Source of the DNA: Canna indica
Taxonomy: Eukaryota; Streptophyta; Magnoliopsida; Zingiberales; Cannaceae
Length of the DNA: 64,000 nucleotides
Assembly (NCBI GenBank): GCA_034359265.1
Contig: CP136892.1
Coordinates: forward strand, 87,288,001-87,352,000
Direction of reading: 5' to 3'
Positions 11,083-22,611 of the stretch are shown here, in pieces. The position numbers and the translations under genes are program-made. The notes under the pieces are model-generated. The model was not told where the DNA came from. It saw only the letters and a list, made by a program, of their open reading frames with translations, and made no database searches. Position 1 is the stretch's first letter, and the number at the start of each line of letters is the position of its first letter.

Positions 11083-12767
11083 AATTTAAAAACCACATAG
11101 TCACATAATCGGAGAAACCAAAAAAATTATTGGTTTAATATCTCTATGGGTGTGGTTTTTAAAAACCGCAGCTAATCCGATGCAGCTTAAAATGAACTTT
11201 ACTATATGCCTTTTTTTGTCAAATTAATATAAGTACTGAAGACATCCTGCCAGATTGGTTTTGAAATGTTTTTAAGGGAAAATTTTAAATATATCATATA
11301 TTTTGAGATTTTTATCATTTGTGATATGCATTTTTATTTTTCTCAATTGAATCTCATATTTTTTATATTTATTTCAATTGAATTCTACCGTATAATTTTC
11401 GCTAGCCGCCCATTAAACTGATGATGATGTGACTTGCTGGCGTGTAATAAAAAATTTAATATTAAAATTTCATAACTTGAAAACTAACGTTAATTGTCCT
11501 AAATATATAGAAACAATTCACAAGAGATAAACAATCTATCTAAGGTATTGTAAATATCACTCTCCTCCAAAATAGATCAATTTAACATATATTTTCTTTC
11601 ATAAAATTCAAACGTGTTCTTGAAAAAAAAAAATTCAGATTTGCTGTCTGAACTTTTTTATTTCAACTTTGTAAAATCTTGGAGGAATTTTGTCATAGCA
11701 TTTAGCAACAACATATAGTGACAAGATAAATTTCTTAAGGACAGTGATCAAAACATCAAATAATTTTGAAATAGTAATCCTAATGCATTTATTCTTTGAT
11801 AAATGGCACCCACTTGGCAGTGAATCCAAGAGGACCTTGACTTTGAAGTCGTGCAATGAATTTGTCATCATGCAATAATTGAACACCTCAATTAATTAAT
11901 TAATTCAGAAATAATTAATAGAGTTTTTTCTTTGATTTTGAAAGAAATTTAGAGGTTGAACCTCAAGCAATGCATATTACTTCCGAGTTGGAAATTTAGA
12001 TGGCGCATGATAGAATATTAACTATTCCAATTAAGCAACTACTCACCAAATTAGAAGACTTTGAATTTTAAGTGGCATGGAAATAATTGTCATGTAATTA
12101 ATTATAAATATCAAATCATTTGAAAATGGTCATGATCCTAATGCATGCATATATTTATTATTTGATAATGATTCTCAACTAATTGATAGCTAGACTTCAA
12201 ATTTAATTTATATCGTGCACAGGACCATCATGATGGATGCAAAATTAATTTATGGAGAGAAACTAATTTGTCTTTAATTAAACATGAAAAAATAATTTAA
12301 GTAAATAACAACATAATGAATAAATATTAAAAAATCTTGTATATTTTTTACTCAAAAAACTTTAATTATATAATGAAATGATTAAGTAATAATTAGTTGA
12401 TTATCATAATCACTCTTTTAAAAAAACTTAAAAGATAGTTTAATATATTTAATTTTGTAGTTTATCGTTAGTCATCTTATTCGTGATCTATCAAAACTAA
12501 GATGGTTCACAAAAAAAAAAATGATTTTCAATTAAATTATTCAAAGATGAGGAACAAATCAAATGATATAAGTCCTCTAACAATAATATATTCCTACAAA
12601 GACTTTGAAAGTGTCAAATCATTTTGAAATAGTCATCCTAAAGCATTAATAATAGAGTTTGAATTTCAATTACTTATACATAGACAGGCAGGTGACTTGT
12701 TTGTAGAAATAGATAGGCAGACTTGACTTGTTTGGAGAAAAAGTAACATAATAACATAATAAAGACC
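11083..12767. other. AT-rich spacer with repeated upstream modules
   Basis: No gene seen. Three copies or part-copies of the recurrent RLP upstream module lie at about 11830-11885, 12048-12150 and 12597-12740 (core GACTTTGAATTTTAAGTC, then ATTTTGAAATGGTCATCCTAA). Near 11270-11465 is a dispersed AT-rich repeat (TTTTAAATATATCATATATTTTGAG...), similar in style to sequence at 10250-10400 and 54650-54800. Confidence 0.5.
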
Positions 12768-12777
12768 TATATAAATA
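12768..12777 (+). promoter_or_regulatory. TATA box upstream of RLP-A
   Basis: TATATAAATA lies 125 bp upstream of the ATG used and aligns with the TATATATAAA box of psiRLP3 at 18679. A second TATAAATA at 12817-12824 is shared with RLP-B and RLP-C. Which one sets the transcription start cannot be told from sequence. Confidence 0.55.
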
Positions 12778-12892
12778 GAGAATTAGGTGATGAACCTCCC
12801 CACTCAATTTAATTCTTATAAATAGCTGCCCGCTCTGATTAATAATAGAGTGAAAATTAATGATGTGAACGGGCAAAACTAGACACCCTTCC

Positions 12893-15568
12893 ATGATAAT
12901 GTTGCTCTGTTTGATGGTTGAGGTTTTCCTACTTATTATGCCATCATCATGCAAGGGGTGCTTCAAAGCAGAGAGAGCTGCTCTCTTGGACTTCAAAGCT
13001 GGCGTCGTCGACGATCCTTCCTATCGATTGTCCTCATGGAAAGTAGTTGAAGACTGTTGCAAATGGACCGGCGTGGTGTGCGACAACCATACTGGCCACG
13101 TCGTGGAGCTCAACCTCCAAACGTATATGAAGGTCGGCTTCTTGAATCAATCATTGCTCTCTCTAACTCATTTGGATCGACTCAACCTCAGCTACAATGA
13201 CTTTGGCGGCATTCAAATCCCAGACTTCATGGGTTCTTTTCCCAAATTGAGGTACCTTGATTTGTCTTTTTCCAGCTTCAGCGGCAATATTCCTCCCCAC
13301 CTTGGAAATTTGTCCACCCTTCTCTACCTTGATCTAAAGACTACTTTTGGAACAACCAGAGCTGATCGCTTGGATTGGCTGTCGGGTCTCTCCTCCTTGA
13401 GATATCTTAACATGGATGGGGTGGACCTGAGTGAGGCCGACCATGAATGGCTACCAATGGTCAACATGCTGCCCTCCTTGCAAGAGCTGCATTTGGAAGG
13501 CTGTGAGCTAAAAACACTCCATTTTTCTCTATCCTACGAGAATCTCAACCTTACTGCTCTCACACTTCTTGATCTCAGTCATAACAACTTCAACTCCACC
13601 TTACCCACTTGGCTATGGCAACTCAGCAGCCTCTCATATCTCGATCTTAGTTTCAATTCCTTCTATGGTGTCATACCTTTTGAAATATGGAATTTGACAA
13701 GATTATCACATGTTGATCTCGGTAACAATTTACTTTCCGGTGACTTGGCCACTTCGCTTTTGCATATGCCTACTACTAATTATCATAATAACTCATCAAA
13801 GTTTTCCAACTTAAGTTATTTGGATCTGTCTAATAATAGTCTACATGGTAATTTGACGGAGCTCCACTTTGTCAAGCTCACTAGATTAGAGACCTTGTTC
13901 TTGTCAGCCAATTCCCAATTGACCATGAATTCAATAGATGAAAACTGGATCCCTCCATTCCAACTCCAGTATGTTAGACTTGCTTCTTGTGTGTTGGGTC
14001 CTAAATTTCCTAGATGGCTCCGCTCCCAGAAATCCATCCTGGAATTAGATTTATCTAATTCAAGCATAGACGACGATGTGCCCAATTGGCTATGGACTAT
14101 TTGTTCTTCTAATTACACCAGTGGTATAAATCTCTCATATAATAGGATGCGTGGGAGCTTGCCAATTTCCTTGACAAATTTGAAAAAATTGGGCTATTTG
14201 AACTTGAGTTATAATCTATTTAATGGATCAATTCCTTCTTTGCCACCTAACCTACATATACTGGATCTTTCCGCCAATGCTTTTTGGGGACCACTACCAT
14301 CAACCTTTCCATCAAACATATGGCGCTTAATTTTGTCATCTAATTATATTAATGGGAGCATGCCAGTGGAGTTGTGCAATTTGAAGAGACTATGGGTTCT
14401 AAATCTGGGGAACAACCAAATATCAGGAGAAATCCCTCGGTGTTGGGGAGAAGCAACTAAAGATCTTCAATATATTAACTTGGGTAATAATAACCTCTCA
14501 GGAGAGGTTCCTAGTGCTATGGGAAACTTGGTTGGACTTCAACTGTTGCAACTGAACAACAATAGTCTTCATGGTCTTATTCCATTGTCAATGCAAAATT
14601 GCAGTTCATTAAATTTTCTTGATATTGGAGAGAACAAATTATCAGGCAATATACCATCATGGATTGGACAGAGCTTTCCACATCTACAAGTACTCCGATT
14701 GAGTTCAAATATGTTTTCTGGCAATATTCCTACCGAGCTTGGACGGTTGAGCTATCTTCAAATCATCGACTTTGCCAACAACAAACTATCAGGCCTTATT
14801 CCACCCTCCTTTGGCAACTTCAATGCAATAATCAACACGTCAGAGACAATGGGTTCCACACCATTTGATTTTATTTCTGGTGATGTTGTATCATTTGTTA
14901 TCTTAGAAATTGAAATTATAAGTATCAACACAAAGGGACGAACATATAACTATTCAACTAATCTCCAATATGTGAAGAGCATTGACCTTTCCAACAATAA
15001 TTTGTTTGGCAATGTACCTCATGAAATAGGAGCTCTTTTAGATCTCCAAAACTTCAATTTGTCGAGAAACAATTTACGAGGAGAGATTCCTGACTCTATT
15101 GGCAACATGAAATCTCTGGAGTCTCTTGATCTATCATTCAATAAGTTGTCTGGAGCTATTCCCCAAAGCTTGTCACAACTCAATTATTTGGAGCACTTGA
15201 ATATGTCATATAATAATTTCTCCGGAAGAATACCATCAGGGAGTCAAATTCAAACACTGGATGACCCTTTCAATTATGTTGGAAATGCCTACCTTTGCGG
15301 ACCTCCACTTAATACAAGTTGCTCGATTGTTGACAATAATGTTGTAGAGGAAGCTACTTCACAAAAATTATGGCACTATGTTAGCATTGCAATGGGCTTC
15401 GTGGTGGGACTTTGGAGTGTATTTGTCATCTTGCTATTCAAGAAAGATTGGAGGATCTTCTATTTCCAGTTGATTGACAAGATGTATGATGAGATTTATG
15501 TGCAAATTGTAGTTACCTATGCTCGATTTATGAGAAAATTAAATGGGGGGCATAACCAAGAAATGTAA
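12893..15568 (+). CDS. RLP-A: intact LRR receptor-like protein (EIX2/Cf type), 891 aa
   Basis: Predicted cell-surface receptor without kinase. Residues 1-22 form a signal peptide. The LRR N-cap follows (C23, ERAALLDFKAG, paired C55-C56, W58, C63 with GVVCD). A long array of plant-type LRRs (LDLS.N..G.IP) with many N-glycosylation sites comes next. The island domain is at about 648-692 (NTSETMGST to ISINTKGRTYN), followed by the last LRRs and the C-cap YLCGPPLNTSC. An acidic stretch (VVEEA) precedes the helix at about 828-849, which contains G-FVV-G (a GxxxG motif, which in RLPs supports pairing with SOBIR1-type kinases). The tail of about 42 residues has no kinase. The coding region is one exon. 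The start is the ATG at 12893 because the upstream ATG at 12860 is followed by TGA at 12866-12868. It lacks about 50 residues of LRR present in RLP-B. The ligand is unknown. Confidence 0.93.
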   Translation: MIMLLCLMVEVFLLIMPSSCKGCFKAERAALLDFKAGVVDDPSYRLSSWKVVEDCCKWTGVVCDNHTGHVVELNLQTYMKVGFLNQSLLSLTHLDRLNLSYNDFGGIQIPDFMGSFPKLRYLDLSFSSFSGNIPPHLGNLSTLLYLDLKTTFGTTRADRLDWLSGLSSLRYLNMDGVDLSEADHEWLPMVNMLPSLQELHLEGCELKTLHFSLSYENLNLTALTLLDLSHNNFNSTLPTWLWQLSSLSYLDLSFNSFYGVIPFEIWNLTRLSHVDLGNNLLSGDLATSLLHMPTTNYHNNSSKFSNLSYLDLSNNSLHGNLTELHFVKLTRLETLFLSANSQLTMNSIDENWIPPFQLQYVRLASCVLGPKFPRWLRSQKSILELDLSNSSIDDDVPNWLWTICSSNYTSGINLSYNRMRGSLPISLTNLKKLGYLNLSYNLFNGSIPSLPPNLHILDLSANAFWGPLPSTFPSNIWRLILSSNYINGSMPVELCNLKRLWVLNLGNNQISGEIPRCWGEATKDLQYINLGNNNLSGEVPSAMGNLVGLQLLQLNNNSLHGLIPLSMQNCSSLNFLDIGENKLSGNIPSWIGQSFPHLQVLRLSSNMFSGNIPTELGRLSYLQIIDFANNKLSGLIPPSFGNFNAIINTSETMGSTPFDFISGDVVSFVILEIEIISINTKGRTYNYSTNLQYVKSIDLSNNNLFGNVPHEIGALLDLQNFNLSRNNLRGEIPDSIGNMKSLESLDLSFNKLSGAIPQSLSQLNYLEHLNMSYNNFSGRIPSGSQIQTLDDPFNYVGNAYLCGPPLNTSCSIVDNNVVEEATSQKLWHYVSIAMGFVVGLWSVFVILLFKKDWRIFYFQLIDKMYDEIYVQIVVTYARFMRKLNGGHNQEM

Positions 15569-15592
15569 GGTGCAGGGCGAAGAGGATTGCAG

Positions 15593-16587
15593 GTATCAAT
15601 TAATTATTCACACTTAGTTTTTTTTCAATATCTCATTTTCAGCTTTCTATATTCGTTGCTTTCATTATTTTTTATGGACTACATGAGAGCCTTTAGAAGG
15701 TGTGATGCTCAAAACTTTAGATGAGGTAGATTACATTCTCAACTGGTACAAGAATATATAGAAAATAGTAAATTCTATTTTGCTTACTTTCATCTTCGAA
15801 TTTTGCTTATTTAATAGTAAATAACAATGGTTTCATTTATTACTGAAGAAGTTGGAAATGTGTAAGTACTTCTACATGTCAATTAGCAATTATACAGTGA
15901 GTCAATTTAGCAAATAAATCAATAGTGAATTCTTCTTTGATGAGGCGCACATAATTGGTATTGTTTTAAGAGTTTTGCTATATAATCTTAAAAATTAGCC
16001 TAATAATTCTCCTAATCACTCACAATGGTATAAGTGATAATTTCATCAATAATATTAAGTAATTTTTTAAGATTTTTTTTAAAATTTCATATTAAGTGAT
16101 ACTTTAGACTTTCAATGTAGTATTAATTATTTTTTTACCAATTTTAACATCTAATAAAAGCTTCTCCCATCAATGAAGTACAATAATAAAAGCATGAAAT
16201 TTAAGGATCACACTATGGATAATTTAGTAAAAAGAACAAAAAAATGATTAAAAATTAGATTATTAAATAGTGTTCTTAATCTATGTGTCAAAGCCTAAAA
16301 AATCATTTATTATGAAACAGATGAAGTATCGAACACTTTATTATACGAGAGTATTAGAAAAATATATTATTAGGCACATGAGTGAGAAAGATTTAACATC
16401 TCTTATTTTATTATTATCTTTACAAACATATATTTATATGATGAAAATATATGTTGGAATCATATATATATTCTGATTTCAAAATGGTCATATCTTGTTC
16501 ACATTTCAATATCCCTACTCTGTTGAAGATATATTAATTGCATACATTGATCTTGAAATATATATATACTTGTACACTGTCTTGCAG
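15593..16587 (+). other. Predicted 3'-UTR intron of RLP-A
   Basis: Donor GGATTGCAG|GTATCA lies 24 bp after the stop codon and acceptor CTTGCAG|ATGGGCAGG at 16588. The same pair of sites, in the same place, flanks the downstream regions of psiRLP3 and RLP-B. The distance from the stop is below the roughly 50 nt that would favour nonsense-mediated decay. Confidence 0.65.
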
Positions 16588-17817
16588 ATGGGCAGGAGAG
16601 CTTTAGCTGGAAACATATATTGAACATGGATTTGATGATCAAAATGCACAACTATACATCCAACTCAATTCAAGTCAAGTGTAGTTCTCTGTATACAATT
16701 TGATGCAAATATATAGTCAAGTGTAGTTCTCTGTATATGTAGACGTCCAAAAATTAATTGCTCGGTTAATTGTTGTCTTCATTTAATGATTAATATTATA
16801 AATGGTTATGCCATATATTTAGCAAATTAATATGTACATATTAGGTTTCAAATTAATAATTAAGCTTGGACTTATTTATTTAATTGCTTTATATATACTA
16901 TTATGTTGTTATATAAGGGTCTAACTGGCAAACTAAATTAAGCAACCAGTCGAATTTATATAGAAATTTGGAATTAATTTGGAGACCACATGTTTGGAAC
17001 TAATTTGGAATTTACGTAGATATTTCAATGTCATGGTAGAATATTCCAAGTGAAGTGAAGTGAAGTGTAGACTTTGGTGCACCTCCATCACGTCGACTAT
17101 CCAAGTAGAAAGAAACCAACAACCAATCAGGTGGGGTGGCCATTATATTATAGCTTGTTGCTTTCAACTTTTTCATTTAACATAAAGTCCAAGTTATCTA
17201 AAATTCATTTAACATAACATATATAAGGACCAAATTAAATGATAAAAATCCTATGACAATAACCCCTAAAAGACTTTGAATTTTAAGTCGTGCAAAGTGT
17301 CTAGTAAGATCGAAAAGTTATAGAAAAAAAAAATTAAAATAACAAATTGATTCTGATTCTACTGTTCGAATTCAATCAAACCCTTGGCTTTTTCATTCTT
17401 ATCCTTTTATTCTGCCCCTGCTTGTCTTGATCCTTGCCTGATCTTGGTAAGGCAACTTTTAAATCAGGACAAGCATGCTACGATTCCATAAATTCAACCC
17501 TAATCGTAGCATGCTCGTCGAATTTTCATCTTGGCCCCTAAATATTATCCATTCTATATTGTCCAAAGACTCCAACACTATATTGACGCAAGAGACACCT
17601 GTTTAGATTTTTCAGCATTTCTTTTCGCTTTCCAATTCTAGGATAATCGAAAATATGGTTTCTCCTACCATTCTTAGGAACTCCTTCCATCCTTGCTTGT
17701 AATCGTACATTCGGCGAAAAGGTGAGTAGCTAACAGAACACACATTTTGGGTTGATTTTTGCACATCCGTGTTTGATCAACCGGTCTTTTCTTTGCAACC
17801 GTCATTTCATGGCCAAC
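16588..17817 (+). other. RLP-A 3' exon and downstream spacer
   Basis: The predicted 3'-UTR exon starts ATGGGCAGGAGAGCTTTAGC and contains the 22-bp unit AGTCAAGTGTAGTTCTCTGTAT twice (about 16674 and 16718). A copy of the upstream-module core is at about 17271-17310, and beyond 17310 it is interrupted by unrelated sequence whose other side resumes near 18156. A perfect 14-bp inverted repeat (AGCATGCTACGATT, 16-nt loop) lies at 17472-17515. No coding sequence seen. Confidence 0.55.
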
Positions 17818-17825
17818 CATAATAC

Positions 17826-18034
17826 CAGGGGCGGAGCCAATGTTTTGGCAAGGGGGGCAATTGCCCCCCTCATATTGGTCCCCCCATTACATATATACTA
17901 CCATATATATAATATACATTAATATTTAACTATATTTGCCCCCTCGAAAAATATTTTTTTACTATGTAATTGCCCTTATAAGATGCACTTTCATATTTTG
18001 TCCCTCCTAAAATAATGTTGTGGCTTCGCCCCTG
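17826..18034. mobile_element. hAT MITE, 209 bp
   Basis: Ends are CAGGGGCGGAGCCA and TGGCTTCGCCCCTG (inverted, one mismatch). The flanking 8-bp direct repeat CATAATAC is exact (17818-17825 and 18035-18042). No coding capacity. It is mobilised only in trans, if at all. Confidence 0.93.
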
Positions 18035-18042
18035 CATAATAC

Positions 18043-18678
18043 CAATTTCATTTTGGTCGGACTCCTGCATTTCCTGATTTTTTCCACACTCTGATCGCAG
18101 ACTCCTCGTTCCACCAAAAGTTTATACAAAGATGACGTCTTAAATGTCCCTGTCTTGAATTTCAATTACTTATACATGGACAAGCATAGATGACTTGTTT
18201 GGAGAAATAGACGGACACAATTAAATTGTTTGGAGAAAAAGTAACATAATAATTAATCTTTTAAGGAAAAACCTTCCAATGATCAACCGAATTTATTTAT
18301 TTTTTGAAAAAAACATGGACAAATAATAAAAAATGGCGGAGTTGCAGAATCGTGGGAGTTCTCTATGAAATAAATTCAAACAAATTTCATTAGCTTTAAC
18401 TTACACTACATGTTATACTCTAGTTATTTTTTTTTATCATTAATTGAGATTAATAAAAAAATTGTGAAAATTATTTTAGAAAGTGAATAACTATCAGTTA
18501 ATAATTTTTAAATTTTAAAAATATAGATGAAAAATCCATGTATGCATCTGGTGGCTATTAATTATATATTATCGGAGGTCTTCAATTGTTTGTTGTTTTG
18601 TTTGTTTGTTTTAATAAATAAAGAAACAAATATATATTCAAGTCTATTTTTATTGATGTGTATATATACTTGAAGGCC
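18043..18678. other. psiRLP3 upstream region
   Basis: Second half of the recurrent upstream module (TTGAATTTCAATTACTTATACATGGACAAG, about 18156-18240), then AT-rich DNA matching the region upstream of psiRLP2 (8200-8348). No gene seen. Confidence 0.5.
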
Positions 18679-18688
18679 TATATATAAA
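18679..18688 (+). promoter_or_regulatory. TATA box of psiRLP3
   Basis: TATATATAAA, 44 bp before the ATG at 18732; the same arrangement precedes psiRLP2. Confidence 0.55.
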
Positions 18689-18731
18689 GAGAGAAGGTGA
18701 GGAGCCTCCAAACTCAATTATAGCCGTAAAA

Positions 18732-21534
18732 ATGAGAACCAACAAAACTACATTATGCCCTTCTCTCATAATGTTGCTCTCTTTGATGCTTGAGTTTTTC
18801 CTACTTATTATGCCAATATCGATCATGCAAGGTTGCTTCCAGGCAGAGAGAGCTGCTCTCTTGGACTTCAAAGCTGGCGTCGTCGACGATTCTTCCCGTC
18901 GCTTGTCCTCCTGGAAAGTAGATGAAGATTGCTGTAGATGGAGCGGCGTGGTGTGCGACAACCAAACTGGCCACGTCGTGGAGCTCAACCTCCAGAATGA
19001 TGACTATTACTCATCGTCGGCTATGAAGGTCGGCTTCCTGAATCAGTCATTGCTCTCTCTAACTCATTTGGATCGACTCAACCTCAGCTGCAATGACTTT
19101 GGCGGCATTCAAATCCCAGACTTCTTGGGTTCTTTTCCAAAACTAAGGTACCTTGATTTGTCTTATTCTAACTTCAGCGGCAATATTCCTCCCCACCTTG
19201 GAAATTTGTCCACCCTTCTCTACCTTGAGCTTAAGCCTGATTATTATAGAATAATCAAAGTTGAACGCTTGGATTGGCTGTCGGGTCTCTCCTCCTTAAG
19301 ATATCTCGACATGAGTTGGGTGGACCTAAGTAAGGCCGACCATGAATGGCTACCAATGGTCAACATGCTTCCCTCCTTGCATGAATTGCATTTGGCATTT
19401 TGTGACCTTCAAACACTCCCCTCTTCTCTTTCCTATGAGAATCTCAACTTTACTGCTCTCACACTTCTTGATCTCGGTTATAACAACTTCAACTCCACCT
19501 TACCCACTTGGCTATGGCAACTCGGCAGCCTCTCATATCTCGATCTTCGTTGGAATCATTGGGAGGAAGGCGGGATTCCAAGATCAATAACAAGGCTCTC
19601 CAATTTGGAGACTCTTGCTTTAGCCGGAACCAATTTGAAAGGTCAATTGCCACGCTGGTTGAAGCAGTTGACGAGACTATCACATCTTGACCTTAATTTC
19701 AATTTACTTTCCGGTGACTTGGCCTATTGGCTTTTTCATATGACAACTAATTATCATAATAGCTCATCAAAGTATTCCAACTTAAATTATTTGCATTTGT
19801 CTTATAATAAACTACAAGGTAATTTGTGAGAGCTCCACTTTTCCAAGCTAACCAAATTAAAGATCTTGCTCTTGTCTGCCAATTCCCAGTTGACCAAGAA
19901 TTCAATAGATGATAACCGGATCCCTCCATTCCAACTCCACTCTATTGGACTTGCTTCTTGTGTGTTGGATCCTAAATTTCCTAGATGGCTTCGCTCCCAG
20001 AAATTCATCCTGGTATTAGATTTATCTAATTCAAGCATAGACGATGTTTTGCCCGATTGGCTATGGACTATTTTTTCTTTTAATTACACGGCCAGTAGTA
20101 TAAATCTCTCAAATAATAGGATACGTGGGAGCTTGCCAATTTCCTTGGCAAATTTGACAAATTTATACTATTTGAACATCAGTCGAAATCTATTTAATGG
20201 GTCAATTCCTTCTTTGCCACCTAATATGGCTGTGCTGGATCTTTCCGACAATGCTTTATGGGGACCACTGCCATCAACCTTTCCATCAAACATATGGCTC
20301 TTAACTTTGTCATCTAATTGTATTAATGGGAGCATGCCAGTGGAGTTATGCAATTTGAAGGAACTATGGGTTCTAAATCTAGAGAACAACCAATTAATTA
20401 TCAGGAGAAATCCCTCGGTGTTGGAGGGAAGCGGTTGAAGGACTTCGATATATTAACTTGGGTAATAATAGCCTCTCGGGAGAGATTCCTAGTGCCATCG
20501 GAAACTTGGTCCAGCTTCAACTGTTGCAACTGAACAATAACAACCTTCAAGGTTCTATTCCTTTGTCAATGCAAAATTGCAGTAATTTACTTTTTCTTGA
20601 TATTGGAGATAATAAAATATCAGGCAACATACCATCATGGATTGGACAGAGCTTTCCACATCTACAAGTACTCCGATTGAGTTCAAATATGTTTTCTGGC
20701 AATATTCCTACCGAGCTTGGACGGTTGAGCCATCTTCAAATCATTGACTTTGCCAACAACAAACTATCAAGCCTTATTCCACCCTCCTTTGGCAACTTCA
20801 ATGCAATAATCAACACGTCAGAGACAATAGGTTCCACGCAATTTGATTTCACTTTTAGTGATGGTTATCTATTATATGATTTCTTTGAAATTGAAATTAT
20901 AAGTATCAACACAAAGGGAAAAACAAATAGCTATTCAACTAATCTCCAATATGTGAAGAACATTGACCTTTCAAATAATAATTTGTTTGGAAATGTACCT
21001 CGTGAAATTGGAGCTCTTTTAGGTCTCCAAAACCTAAATTTGTCGAGAAACAATTTACGAGGAGAGATTTCTGACTCTATTGGCAATATGAAATCTCTGG
21101 AGTCTCTAGATCTATCATTCAATAAGCTATCAGGCATGATTCCCCAGAGCTTGTCCCGGTTGAATTCTTTGGAGCACTTGAACATGTCATACAATAATTT
21201 CTCTGGAAGGATACCATCCGGGAATCAACTCCAAACACTAGATGACCCTTTCATATATGTTGGAAACTCCTACCTCTGTGGACCTCCACTCAATAAAAGT
21301 TGCTCGGTTGTTGACAATAATGCGGTAGAGGAAGTTAATTCAAATAAACTATGGCAGTATGTTAGCATTGTAGTGGGCTTCGTGGTGGGACTTTGGAGTG
21401 TGTTTGTAATTCTACTATTCAAGAAAGGTGGCAGGATCTTCTACTTCCAATTGATTGACAAGATGTTCGATGAGATGTATGTGCAAATTGTAGTTACTTA
21501 TGCTCGATGTATGAGAAAATTAAATGGAGGGTAG
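18732..21534 (+). pseudogene. psiRLP3: recently broken LRR receptor-like protein gene
   Basis: A full-length RLP in layout: signal peptide (MRTNKTTLCPSLIMLL...), N-cap with paired Cys (DCCRWSGVVCDN), LRR array including the extra block ITRLSNLETLALAG shared with RLP-B, island domain, C-cap, membrane helix with GFVVGLW and tail. Two lesions only. TCA has become TGA at 19827-19829 (compare the SELHF codons in RLP-B), after which the same frame continues. A 4-nt insertion (TTAA) near 20394-20397 shifts the frame. Reading is then normal to the stop at 21532-21534. The upstream open part (18732-19829, 365 codons) would encode a secreted LRR fragment without an anchor. Promoter and 3'-UTR intron sites look intact, so transcription is possible. 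Confidence 0.93.
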
Positions 21535-21573
21535 AACCAAGAAATCTAAGGCACATGGCGAAGAGGATTGCAG

Positions 21574-22284
21574 GTATCAATTAATTATTCACACTTAATT
21601 TTTTTCAATATTTCATTTTCAGCTTTTTATATTCGTTGCTTTCATTATTTTTTATGGAGTACATGAGAGCCTTTAGAAGGTGTGATGCTCAACTTTGGAT
21701 GAGGTAGATTACATTCTCAGCTGGTACAAGAATGTATAGAAAATAGTAAATTCTATTTTGCTTACTTTCATCTTCGAATTTCACTTATTTAATAGTAAAT
21801 AACAATGGTTTCATTTATTACCGAAGAAGTTGAAAAATGTGTAAGTACTTCTACATGTCAATTAGCAATTACATAGTGAGTCAATTTAGCAAATAAATCA
21901 ATAGTGAATTCTTCTTTGTTGGGGGCATAATTGGTATTGTTTTACGAGTTTTTCTATATACTCTTAAAAATCAGCCTAATAATTCTCCTAATCACTCACA
22001 ATGGTATGAGTGATAATTTCATCAATAATATTGGACATTTTATTATATGTAAGTATTAGAAAGATAAATTATTAGGCACGTGAGTTAGCTAAGAATTTAA
22101 CATTTCTCTTGTTTTACTATTATCACTAGAAACATATATTTGGTGAAATATATATTGGAATCATATATATATTCTGATTTCAAAATGGTCATATCTTGTT
22201 CACATTTCAATATCCCTACTCTGTTGAAGATATATTAATTGCATACATTGATCTTAAAATATATACTTGTACACTGTCTTGCAG
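21574..22284 (+). other. Predicted 3'-UTR intron of psiRLP3
   Basis: Donor GGATTGCAG|GTATCA 39 bp after the stop and acceptor CTTGCAG|ATGGGCAGG, as in RLP-A and RLP-B. It is about 300 bp shorter than theirs because of a deletion after the ATCAATAATATT sequence near 22030. Confidence 0.6.
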
Positions 22285-22502
22285 ATGGGCAGGAGAGCTT
22301 TAGCTGGAAACATATATTGAACATGGATTTGATGATCAAGATGCACAACTATACATCCAAGTCAATTCAAGTCAAGTGTAGTTCTCTGTATACAATTTGA
22401 TGCAAATATATAGTCAATTGTAGTTCTCTGTATATGTCGACGTCCAAAAATTAATTGCTTGTTTAATTGTTGTCTTCGTTTAATGATTAATATTATAAAT
22501 GG

Positions 22503-22611
22503 TTCTTTTATTTTCGATTGATTGACAAAATCTGATGAGATTTATGTGCAAATCGTAGTTTCATATGCTCGATTTATGAGGAAATTAAATGGGGCTAGAC
22601 CAGAAATCTAA
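22503..22611 (+). pseudogene. RLP C-terminal tail relic
   Basis: About 35 codons match the cytosolic tail (YFRLID, DEIYVQIVVSYARFMRKLNG) down to the TAA at 22609, with a small deletion after the LIDKI codons. It is spliced abruptly onto the psiRLP3 3' flank at about 22503 (after ATTATAAATGGTT), so a second, otherwise lost RLP ended here. Confidence 0.85.

Larger units (their letters stand above)
9624..17469 (+). repeat. Segmental duplication, copy A (partner 35628-44560)
   Basis: The order RLP fragment, unidentified basic ORF, AT-rich spacer with upstream modules, full RLP gene, 3'-UTR intron and 3' flank is repeated in the same orientation at 35628-44560. Matching starts at ACTTGTAATTTCAATCA (9624 and 35628) and ends at CTTTTAAAT(C/T)AGGA (17469 and 44560). 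The two copies part company between about 12640 and 12780 here, where copy B has unrelated DNA (38750-39710). Confidence 0.9.

Noticed and set aside
13816..14085. Minus-strand frames antisense to RLP exons (also at 40852-41536, 60633-60935 and others)
   Set aside because: They recur antisense to the same LRR region in every copy, as expected of shadows of a conserved exon.
12893..15568. Receptor kinase (RLK) annotation for the LRR genes
   Set aside because: The proteins end about 42 residues after the membrane helix; no kinase domain follows in any frame before the next gene.
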